Below, in pieces: positions 1 to 5,204 of a stretch of DNA of 7,181 nucleotides. Where the stretch lies: assembly GCA_017628595.1 (NCBI GenBank), contig JAGBYV010000011.1:1-7181 (forward strand), given 5' to 3'. The notes beneath the pieces were generated by a model. That model was not told where the DNA came from. It did not search any database and worked only from the letters and a program-made list of their open reading frames with translations. A program made the position numbers and the translations under genes. The first letter of the stretch is position 1; the number at the start of each line of letters is the position of its first letter. The stretch is from Alistipes sp. Its GTDB lineage: Bacteria > Bacteroidota > Bacteroidia > Bacteroidales > Rikenellaceae.

Positions 1-1561
1 AGATCTGTGTATTGAAGCCTCCAGCCTTATAACCACGTGTTACGGTGGCATACAGATCACCTACACCCGTCGTATAGTTAACGGCAAACTTAGGCAGAAG
101 CTCCAGATAATCGAGTTTCTCCTCGCCCGAGAATGGCACCTCTACCGTACGATTCAGCACGGGGATATGGGGGCTCATAGCCGTCATATCGAACTTATAG
201 TTAAGCGCGGACATGTTGTCATATGACATCTTCGTATTCTCATAGTCCAGACGCAATCCCGCAGTAAAGCGCCAGCGCTCGCCGGCACGCAGCGATGACT
301 CATGATAAAGCGCAAGACCATAGGTCGGAATATCGAAATTGCTGTTGATGGTAAAGGGATCAATGTCAAGGAAACGCTTAATCTGTGCAGGCATATTGCC
401 CAGGATAAGCTCGCTGATACCATCACTGAGAAGGCTCACCGGCGCCGACATATCAATCTTCTTATAGAAGCCATAAGCACCCGTGATCCACTGCCAACGA
501 CGTGACTTATCGTTCGAGCGGAGCACGATATCCTCAGTGAAGGCGTGCTCGTGCTGCTCCTGCATCAGAGTGAAGTATGACAAGGGGGTGTAGTCCTGAT
601 CCATGCGCATACGGTCGTGCATAAACTGATACGATGTGGTTGCCGAGAAATTGACCTTTTCACCTGCGTGCGAGAGAACAAGTCCATCGCTGAACGAGTA
701 ACGCATATAGGTGCTGGGATCATTATAGTTTACATCGTGCAATATATCCTTCTCCATATCATAGAGCTTGTAGGCATAGCCACCCTCATAGTCATATCTG
801 AACGAAGCAGAGTTGTCCAACTCCCAGCCACGGCCCAGATCACCCACAAGGCGCACACGGCCACCACTGCTCTGACCCCAATCCACATCGCGGCCATCGT
901 AGGCATTGTCGAAGAAGCCCTCATCCACACGGTTGTGATATGCACCTACCGAGTAGCCGAACTTACCATTTCGGCTGCGGCCATAGTACGATGCCTTGGC
1001 ACGGGTAGACATACCCGAGCTATACTCTACGGTGGCTCTTACACCCTGATAGTTCATCGGCGAGAGAGTATATACATTCATCTGGCCACCCATCGTATTT
1101 CGGCCATAGAGCGTACTCTGTGGGCCACGCAACAGCTCCACGCGAGCAACGTCGAGCATATCGAAGTCGTAGTTGTTCTTGTTAAGGAAGGGCACGCCAT
1201 CTACGGTAAGGCCGATGATAGGCTGGTCGATACGTGCACCAAAACCACGCACATAGATCGAAGAGGTCATCTTCGAGCCGTAGTCGGGCTGATAGAAGTT
1301 AGGCACGATAGATGACAGATCCTTGATCGAGAGCACATGCTCACGCTCGAGCATCGACGAGCTGATAACGCTCGATGATATTGGCTGCGACTTTAGGCCA
1401 AAGTGCTGCTTGGGCTGACGTACGACAACGCCCACCTCGTCAATGGAGAGGTGACGATCAACTACACTGTCGGGAACGATAAGCTCATCTCCTTCGGCTC
1501 GAGCTGCATCATAAGAAAAAAGAGCAGCCACAAGGGCTACAATTGTAAAAAGTCTCTTCAT
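1..1561 (-). CDS. TonB-dependent outer-membrane receptor, 3' end cut by window edge
   Basis: Reading leftward from an ATG at 1561-1559, the frame stays open for 520 codons to the edge, so the last part of the beta-barrel is missing. Residues 1-22 form a signal peptide (basic KR, hydrophobic stretch, ARA|EG as the signal peptidase I site). A possible TonB box, IDEVGVVVR, lies at 40-48. The plug domain spans about 57-165 and carries the hallmarks IYVRGFG (102-108), VDGVP (120-124) and ELLRGPQSTLYG (142-153). The rest is barrel with alternating aromatic strands; YKAGGFN near residue 514 is a common receptor motif. There is no carboxypeptidase-like N-terminal extension and no SusD partner in view, so it does not look like a SusC glycan transporter. 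The family takes up iron chelates, heme, cobalamin or other scarce ligands with energy from TonB-ExbBD; the ligand here is unknown. Family call is firm, substrate is open. Confidence 0.95.
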   Translation of the reverse strand, partial: MKRLFTIVALVAALFSYDAARAEGDELIVPDSVVDRHLSIDEVGVVVRQPKQHFGLKSQPISSSVISSSMLEREHVLSIKDLSSIVPNFYQPDYGSKMTSSIYVRGFGARIDQPIIGLTVDGVPFLNKNNYDFDMLDVARVELLRGPQSTLYGRNTMGGQMNVYTLSPMNYQGVRATVEYSSGMSTRAKASYYGRSRNGKFGYSVGAYHNRVDEGFFDNAYDGRDVDWGQSSGGRVRLVGDLGRGWELDNSASFRYDYEGGYAYKLYDMEKDILHDVNYNDPSTYMRYSFSDGLVLSHAGEKVNFSATTSYQFMHDRMRMDQDYTPLSYFTLMQEQHEHAFTEDIVLRSNDKSRRWQWITGAYGFYKKIDMSAPVSLLSDGISELILGNMPAQIKRFLDIDPFTINSNFDIPTYGLALYHESSLRAGERWRFTAGLRLDYENTKMSYDNMSALNYKFDMTAMSPHIPVLNRTVEVPFSGEEKLDYLELLPKFAVNYTTGVGDLYATVTRGYKAGGFNTQI

Positions 1562-1570
1562 ATTATAGTT
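1562..1570. repeat. Extra copy of the operator half-site, next to the receptor ATG
   Basis: ATTATAGTT at 1562-1570 is identical to the right half of the palindrome at 1615-1634 and in the same orientation. It lies directly against the receptor start codon, downstream of the predicted transcript start. It may be an auxiliary regulator site; a chance match in AT-rich intergenic DNA is possible, since the same 9-mer also occurs inside the receptor gene at 722-730. Confidence 0.4.
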
Positions 1571-1585
1571 CTTCAAATAACGGCA

Positions 1586-1616
1586 CAAAGGTATAATATT
1601 GCGTAAGGCGCATCAA
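1586..1616 (-). promoter_or_regulatory. Bacteroidota-type promoter of the TonB receptor gene
   Basis: On the minus strand a TTG (1616-1614) is followed after exactly 20 bp by TACCTTTG (1593-1586). This matches the Bacteroidota primary sigma consensus of a TTTG-like -33 box and a TAnnTTTG -7 box. The expected transcript start is near 1580, which leaves a leader of roughly 20 nt before the ATG. No clear Shine-Dalgarno is present, as is usual for the phylum. Confidence 0.75.
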
Positions 1617-1634
1617 CTATAATAAATTATAGTT
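1615..1634. promoter_or_regulatory. Perfect 9-2-9 palindrome, candidate operator of the divergent promoters
   Basis: AACTATAAT (1615-1623), spacer AA, ATTATAGTT (1626-1634): an inverted repeat without mismatches. Its left edge overlaps the -33 box of the receptor promoter and its right edge touches the -33 box of the regulator promoter, so one bound dimer could control both. The inner 7-2-7 layout is the geometry known for NarL-family dimers, and the gene to the right encodes a LuxR/NarL-type regulator. That this protein binds here is inference. Confidence 0.6.
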
Positions 1635-1663
1635 TTGTTTTTTACGAGAATATACTATCTTTG
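1634..1663 (+). promoter_or_regulatory. Bacteroidota-type promoter of the LuxR-type regulator
   Basis: TTTG at 1634-1637, an 18-bp spacer, then TATCTTTG at 1656-1663 (TAnnTTTG). The spacer is a little shorter than the usual 19-21 bp. Only four bases separate the -7 box from the ATG at 1668, so the transcript would begin at or about the start codon. The -33 box touches the right arm of the palindrome. Confidence 0.6.
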
Positions 1664-1667
1664 TCGT

Positions 1668-2273
1668 ATGAGCGCTAAACCAAAAATAGTTGTAATACAT
1701 CCTAACTCGCTATGCTGCATGGCTATGCGAACTATCCTTATGGATATCGCACCCTTCGTGGGCATGTTCCGCGATGTGGAGATTGCCACATACAATTCTG
1801 TGCAGCAGATGGAGGAGGATAGTCCCACGATGATTATCCATTACTTTGTAGCGGCACAGGTACTCATGGACAATATGCCCTACTTTGCACCGCAACTGCG
1901 TCGATGCATCATCCTCACTGAGGGTGAGGCTATTGCCCTTCCGGCAGAGGCCCGCACAGTGGATATACGTCGTCCCGAGCCCGAGCTCCTGAAGGCCTTC
2001 CTTATGATGCACAGCAATGCCCACCTAACACACGGCATGGAGCCCCACATTGAGCAGGAGGATGAAGAGTTGCTCTCACAGCGCGAAAAGGATGTGCTGG
2101 CACTCATCGTCAAGGGGTATATCAACAAGGAGATAGCCGACATGCTCAACATCTCGACGCCGACGGTGATCTTCCACCGTCGCAACCTAAGCGAGAAGAT
2201 CGGCTCGAAGTCCATAGGACGACAGACAATATACGCCGTAATGAACGGCATAGTGGATCCGAGAGAGTTATAA
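1668..2273 (+). CDS. LuxR/NarL-type HTH regulator with degenerate receiver domain
   Basis: A 201-residue transcription regulator. Residues 135-200 are a clear LuxR-type helix-turn-helix: LSQREKDVLALIVKGY, NKEIADMLNIS, then TVIFHRRNLSEKIG as recognition and dimer helices. Residues 5-112 resemble a response-regulator receiver (strand KIVVIHPNS at 6-14, strand TMIIHYF at 54-60, strand RCIILTEG at 79-86). However, the acidic pair expected after strand 1 is replaced by H11-P12-N13, and the phospho-Asp position at the end of strand 3 reads HYF, so phosphorylation is unlikely. C16-C17, C80 and a His-dotted linker (H115, H119, H122, H127) are possible ligand or metal sites, but this is speculation. 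I chose the ATG at 1668 because strand 1 begins at once; a TTG at 1635 in frame overlaps the promoter's -33 box. It is divergent from a TonB receptor and 21 bp upstream of a nitroreductase gene, so it probably controls both. Confidence 0.9.
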   Translation: MSAKPKIVVIHPNSLCCMAMRTILMDIAPFVGMFRDVEIATYNSVQQMEEDSPTMIIHYFVAAQVLMDNMPYFAPQLRRCIILTEGEAIALPAEARTVDIRRPEPELLKAFLMMHSNAHLTHGMEPHIEQEDEELLSQREKDVLALIVKGYINKEIADMLNISTPTVIFHRRNLSEKIGSKSIGRQTIYAVMNGIVDPREL

Positions 2274-2294
2274 CAATATAAAAATTAAGCAGAT

Positions 2295-2939
2295 ATGAGA
2301 AAGATTTTTATGGCCGCTGCCATCTACCTGATGGCTGTATCGTGTGGCACCGCCCCACAGGCCCCCGAGCAGAATGTCGCAAACGATAAGAATGAGGTTA
2401 TTGAGACCATACTCTCTCGCCGTAGCATCCGCGCCTACAAGGATCAGGCCGTACCCAAGGAGCTCCTTGATCAGGTGTTGGAGTGTGGCGTATATGCAGC
2501 CAACGCCATTAATGCCCAGCAGTGGGAGGTTCGTGTGGTGATGTCAGAGGAGTGGATCAACAGCGCAACTGCCGCCGCAAAGGAGGCTGCCAAAGGCACC
2601 CCTACCGAGGCTCAGTTCAACGATCCTTCGTTCAAGAATCTCTTCCGCAACGCCCCTGCCGTGATCTTCATCGGCCATAAGCCTGGAGCATACACCCCCG
2701 TGGATTGTGGTTTGATGGCTGGAAATATTATGCTCGCTGCCAAGTCGTTGGGATTGGGCACTGTATGCATGGCAAGCCCCGTGAGAACATTCCTTTTGAC
2801 TGAGGCTGGTGCATCGCACCTCACATCGCTGGGCTTCAGCGAGGGTTATGAGCCGCTGATTTGTATCGGTATCGGCTACCCCGATGAGGAGCCCGCAGCC
2901 AAGCCCCGCAATATGGAGGTTATAAAGTATGTCGAATAA
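2295..2939 (+). CDS. Nitroreductase-family flavoprotein with lipoprotein signal
   Basis: A 214-residue protein of the FMN-dependent nitroreductase fold, which reduces substrates with NAD(P)H as electron donor. Residues 1-17 are a lipoprotein signal: RK, a hydrophobic stretch, and AVSC with C17 as the likely lipidated cysteine, followed by a Pro/Gln-rich linker to about 33. The catalytic domain starts at 34. SRRSIRAY (41-48) is the usual FMN-phosphate motif, ANAINAQQW (69-77) corresponds to the family's PSxxNxQPW segment, and LGLGTV (152-157) is the late conserved glycine loop. The domain has ordinary family length and looks intact. Most family members are cytoplasmic, so a membrane-anchored periplasmic form is unusual and would need exported flavin. 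The gene follows the LuxR-type regulator by 21 bp, presumably as a two-gene operon. The natural substrate is unknown; alternatives within the fold include quinone, enone or dehalogenating reductases. Confidence 0.88.
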   Translation: MRKIFMAAAIYLMAVSCGTAPQAPEQNVANDKNEVIETILSRRSIRAYKDQAVPKELLDQVLECGVYAANAINAQQWEVRVVMSEEWINSATAAAKEAAKGTPTEAQFNDPSFKNLFRNAPAVIFIGHKPGAYTPVDCGLMAGNIMLAAKSLGLGTVCMASPVRTFLLTEAGASHLTSLGFSEGYEPLICIGIGYPDEEPAAKPRNMEVIKYVE

Positions 2940-2966
2940 TTTTTAGCATAATTATTGGCTGAGAAT

Positions 2967-2997
2967 TTTGTTTTATCGTCAATTTACGATATATTTG
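2967..2997 (+). promoter_or_regulatory. Promoter of the Phe/Tyr biosynthesis operon
   Basis: TTTG at 2967-2970, a 19-bp spacer, and TATATTTG at 2990-2997 form a near-ideal Bacteroidota promoter. Transcription should begin around 3002-3006, giving about 35 nt before the leader peptide ATG at 3039 and about 180 nt before pheA. Confidence 0.85.
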
Positions 2998-3010
2998 TAG
3001 TCGTATTCGC

Positions 3011-3024
3011 AGTGCGGATGCACT
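3011..3024 (+). other. Small hairpin at the 5' end of the leader RNA
   Basis: AGTGC (3011-3015), loop GGAT, GCACT (3020-3024): a 5-bp perfect stem within the first 20 nt of the transcript, followed by an A-rich stretch that leads into the leader ATG. It could stabilise the 5' end or pause RNA polymerase; neither can be shown from the sequence. Confidence 0.45.
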
Positions 3025-3038
3025 AAAAAAGAGTAAGC

Positions 3039-3107
3039 ATGATGAACCATTTTTATTTTAAGCGATTTTACTACTACCGTGCGAACGGTCAGGATATCGT
3101 ATGCTAA
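3039..3107 (+). CDS. Phe/Tyr-rich leader peptide of the attenuator
   Basis: A 22-codon reading frame that starts with two adjacent ATGs (3039, 3042) and ends in TAA at 3105-3107. Residues 5-13 read FYFKRFYYY, so 3 Phe (all TTT) and 4 Tyr (one TAT, three TAC) fall in nine codons; the four genes downstream make exactly these two amino acids. The tail (residues 14-22) is not aromatic, and its codons overlap the antiterminator strand at 3086-3095. Position, composition and the overlapping RNA structures all point to a regulatory leader whose translation, not its product, matters. The upstream AAAAAAGAG (3025-3033) could serve as an A-rich initiation region. Confidence 0.9.
   Translation: MMNHFYFKRFYYYRANGQDIVC
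3076..3089 (+). promoter_or_regulatory. Anti-antiterminator (1:2) hairpin with GNRA loop
   Basis: ACCGT (3076-3080), tetraloop GCGA, ACGGT (3085-3089). The 5-bp stem is closed by a GNRA-type loop and begins inside the last Tyr codon (3075-3077). It ties up the first part of the antiterminator strand at 3086-3095. A ribosome stalled on the Tyr run would melt it and free that strand, which is the role of the 1:2 hairpin in classical attenuators. Confidence 0.7.
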
Positions 3108-3148
3108 AATGGAGTTGATTCATTATTAAGTTTATATAATCCTGACCG
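3086..3148 (+). promoter_or_regulatory. Antiterminator (2:3) pairing
   Basis: CGGTCAGGAT at 3086-3095, within the leader frame, is the exact reverse complement of ATCCTGACCG at 3139-3148, a 10-bp uninterrupted helix. The second strand is also the 5' arm of the terminator, so this helix and the terminator cannot form together. Confidence 0.85.
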
Positions 3149-3172
3149 CGAACAAGCGTTCAGGATTTTTTT
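3138..3172 (+). terminator. Intrinsic terminator (3:4) of the attenuator
   Basis: AATCCTGA (3138-3145) pairs with TCAGGATT (3160-3167); after one C-T mismatch the stem continues as CGC (3147-3149) with GCG (3156-3158) around the loop GAACAA. Seven T residues follow (3166-3172), then more AT-rich sequence. It ends only about 10 nt before the pheA ATG, so it controls pheA and everything downstream. Confidence 0.9.
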
Positions 3173-3182
3173 ATTATTTTTG

Positions 3183-3992
3183 ATGCAAAAGATTGCAATA
3201 CAGGGATACGAAGGTAGTTTTCACCATATCGCCGCCAATATGTATTTTGGTAGCTATATCGACATTCTACCATGCGATACGTTCCGAGCCGTGGCTGCCG
3301 CCGTCAAGAATGGCGACGCCTACATGGGACTGATGGCCATCGAGAACTCTATCGCAGGCTCGATTATCCCCAATTACAGCATTCTGCAGGATGAGAATCT
3401 GCAGGTGGCAGGAGAGGTCTATCTGCCTATCAAGCAGAATCTGATGGTACTGCCCGATGTGGAGCTGGAAGACATTCGCGAGGTGGAGTCGCACTCGATG
3501 GCTCTGCTGCAGTGCGTGGACTATCTTGATGAGCATCCGTGGAAACTCATCGAGAGCGAGGATACGGCTCTCAGCGCAAAGCATATTGCCGAGAAGGGCC
3601 TGCGCCACACGGCAGCCATAGCGAGCGAACTTGCGGCAGAGATGTTCGGGCTGAAGATCATAGCACCCGAGATCAACACCATAAAGAACAACTATACACG
3701 TTTTATGGTGCTCAAACGCTACGACCACAACATAGCCAAGGATGCCAACAAGGCATCGCTCTACTTCAAGACCGACCACAAGGAGGGTTCGCTGCTGCGG
3801 GCATTGAGTTGTCTGTATGGCATCAACCTCTCGAAGTTGCAGTCGTACCCCATACCGAGTGAGCCGTGGCACTACCTGTTCCACATCGATCTGGAGTTCG
3901 CCTGCCTGGATGACTACATACACAACCTGAATCGATTGCAGGAGGTTACGCGCGAGATGCACGTATATGGCGTTTATAAAAGCGGAAAATAG
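3183..3992 (+). CDS. pheA: Prephenate dehydratase (monofunctional, with ACT domain)
   Basis: A 269-residue cytoplasmic enzyme that converts prephenate to phenylpyruvate, the committed step to Phe. The catalytic domain (about 1-180) shows the N-terminal glycine motif GYEGSF (8-13), ENSIAGS (54-60), SHSMALLQC (103-111, family SHPxALxQC), and NNYTRF (169-174) with the catalytic T172. The C-terminal ACT domain starts near 188. Its two Phe-binding motifs are off consensus: GSLL (202-205) for GALV and QSYP (220-223) for ESRP. There is no chorismate mutase domain; that activity sits in the last gene of the operon. I took the ATG at 3183; a TTG directly before it (3180) would add one residue. The start lies just past the attenuator's U-tract, so expression should follow Phe/Tyr supply. 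The next gene begins 30 bp downstream. Confidence 0.95.
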   Translation: MQKIAIQGYEGSFHHIAANMYFGSYIDILPCDTFRAVAAAVKNGDAYMGLMAIENSIAGSIIPNYSILQDENLQVAGEVYLPIKQNLMVLPDVELEDIREVESHSMALLQCVDYLDEHPWKLIESEDTALSAKHIAEKGLRHTAAIASELAAEMFGLKIIAPEINTIKNNYTRFMVLKRYDHNIAKDANKASLYFKTDHKEGSLLRALSCLYGINLSKLQSYPIPSEPWHYLFHIDLEFACLDDYIHNLNRLQEVTREMHVYGVYKSGK

Positions 3993-4022
3993 GATTAATA
4001 AATAACTAATACAAAAAGAATT

Positions 4023-5201
4023 ATGGCAAAGGTAGAGATCACTCCATCGCACCGCATGGATAGCATTAAGGAGTATTACTTTTCAAAGAAGAACCGCGAG
4101 ATAGCTGAGCTGCGCAAGGCTGGCCGCGACATTATCAGTCTTGGTATCGGTAGCCCCGACATGCCCCCCGCACAGGCCGTTATCGACCGTCTGGCAAAGG
4201 AGGCTCAGCGTCCTGACGTACACGCTTACCAGCCCTACAACGGTAGTGAGTTGTTGCGTAAGGCTTATGCCGACTGGTATAAAAAGTGGTATAACGTAGA
4301 GCTCGACCCCAAGACCGAGGTTCTTCCCTTGCTTGGCTCGAAGGAGGGTATCATGCACATCTGCATGGCATTCCTCGATGCTGGCGACAAGGTGTTGGTG
4401 CCCAACCCCGGCTACCCCACCTATCGTGCTGCGGTAACCCTCTCAGGTGGTGAGGTTATGGAGTATCGCTTGAACGCTGCCAACGGCTTCTACCCCGACT
4501 TCGAGGAGATTGAGAAGCAGGATCTGAGCGGTGTGAAGCTTATGTTCGTGAACTACCCCAATATGCCTACGGGTACACACCCCACTGTGGAGTTGTTCGA
4601 GAAGCTGGTAGCATTTGCCGGCAAGCACAACATCCTCCTGGTACACGACAACCCCTACAGCTTTGTTCGTAACAACCTCCAGCTCTCAATCCTCAACATC
4701 GAGGGTGCAAAGGATGTTGCCATCGAGATGAACTCAACAAGTAAGGGTCACTCTATGGCCGGCTGGCGTGTAGGTGTTGTGGCAGGTCGTGCTGACATCA
4801 TCAGCGACATTCTGCGCTTCAAGTCAAACATGGACTCTGGTATGTTCTACCCCGTACAGGCTGCTGCTGCCGAGGCTCTGGCTCTGGGCAACGAGTGGTT
4901 TGACGAGCTGAACGCTACATACTACGAGCGCGAGAAGAACGGCTACGCCCTTCTGGATGCGCTTGGTTGCGACTATGTTAAGGGTCAGGCTGGTCTGTTC
5001 GTATGGGCAGCTATGCCGAAGGATTTCGAGGGCGACTGCTTCGCATTCTCGGATAAGGTGCTTGAGGAGTGTGACGTATTCGTAACACCTGGTGGCATCT
5101 TTGGTTCGGAGGGTACACAGTACATCCGTATCTCACTCTGTATGCCCGCAAGCCGACTGGCAGAGGCTGCAGAGCGTGTAAAGGCTCGTTTTAACAAGTA
5201 G
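4023..5201 (+). CDS. PLP-dependent class I/II aminotransferase, probably aromatic
   Basis: A 392-residue fold-type I aminotransferase, full length. Cofactor and substrate residues visible are the PLP Schiff-base lysine K241 in NSTSKGHSMAGWR, R249 in the same motif (phosphate contact), N180 in YPNMPTG (178-184), D209 and Y212 in HDNPYSF, and R369 in YIRIS for the substrate alpha-carboxylate. The sequence type is close to the LL-diaminopimelate/alanine aminotransferase branch. Its place between pheA and tyrA, with 3 bp to the latter, argues that it makes Phe and Tyr from phenylpyruvate and 4-hydroxyphenylpyruvate with glutamate as donor; that is inference from context. Codon use stands out: I count one ATA in 392 codons, against 7 in 269 for pheA and 9 in 280 for tyrA, with many GGT, CGT and GCT codons, which suggests stronger translation. 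Other substrates, including diaminopimelate, cannot be excluded. Confidence 0.93.
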   Translation: MAKVEITPSHRMDSIKEYYFSKKNREIAELRKAGRDIISLGIGSPDMPPAQAVIDRLAKEAQRPDVHAYQPYNGSELLRKAYADWYKKWYNVELDPKTEVLPLLGSKEGIMHICMAFLDAGDKVLVPNPGYPTYRAAVTLSGGEVMEYRLNAANGFYPDFEEIEKQDLSGVKLMFVNYPNMPTGTHPTVELFEKLVAFAGKHNILLVHDNPYSFVRNNLQLSILNIEGAKDVAIEMNSTSKGHSMAGWRVGVVAGRADIISDILRFKSNMDSGMFYPVQAAAAEALALGNEWFDELNATYYEREKNGYALLDALGCDYVKGQAGLFVWAAMPKDFEGDCFAFSDKVLEECDVFVTPGGIFGSEGTQYIRISLCMPASRLAEAAERVKARFNK

Positions 5202-5204
5202 GAT

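Larger units (their letters stand above)
3003..3172 (+). ncRNA. Phe/Tyr attenuator leader RNA upstream of pheA
   Basis: From the predicted transcript start to the end of the U-tract, this leader of about 170 nt carries the whole logic of ribosome-mediated attenuation. It has an aromatic-rich leader peptide, mutually exclusive hairpins (3076-3089; 3086-3095 with 3139-3148; 3139-3149 with 3156-3166), and an intrinsic terminator. If charged tRNA-Phe and tRNA-Tyr are plentiful, the ribosome runs to the stop at 3105-3107 and masks 3086-3095, so the terminator forms. If it stalls on Phe or Tyr codons, the antiterminator forms and the operon is read. The 5' end is estimated from the promoter. The mechanism is inferred by analogy with enteric pheA and trp attenuators. 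Confidence 0.85.

Noticed and set aside
722..730. Further exact copy of the operator half-site ATTATAGTT inside the receptor gene, with a one-mismatch copy at 194-202
   Set aside because: In the coding sense these are Asn-Tyr-Asn and Asn-Tyr-Lys codons common in a barrel; single half-sites in coding sequence are weak evidence. They also warn that the copy at 1562-1570 may be chance.
617..1315. Long plus-strand open frame (232 codons) opposite the TonB receptor
   Set aside because: It is antisense to a gene with full receptor motifs, has a low-complexity Ile/Thr/His-rich product and no promoter or recognisable domain.
1635..1667. Upstream TTG start that would add 11 residues to the LuxR-type regulator
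   Set aside because: The TTG is part of the -33 box and lies upstream of the predicted transcript start; the added residues match nothing in the family.
1562..1667. Fur-type iron box in the receptor promoter region
   Set aside because: The only palindrome, AACTATAAT-AA-ATTATAGTT, does not resemble the GATAATGATAATCATTATC type of site.
2935..2956. AT-only stem AATAATT/AATTATT after the nitroreductase gene, as a terminator
   Set aside because: Seven A-T pairs with an 8-nt loop and no T-run; too weak to call. Read-through toward the attenuator cannot be excluded.
3003..3182. T-box or metabolite riboswitch upstream of pheA
   Set aside because: No T-box-like conserved sequence or large aptamer fold is visible, and the leader peptide with alternative stems explains the region fully.
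3267..4052. Minus-strand open frame of 261 codons opposite pheA
   Set aside because: Codon-bias shadow of pheA; the product has no recognisable motif, and the sense strand encodes all expected PheA motifs.
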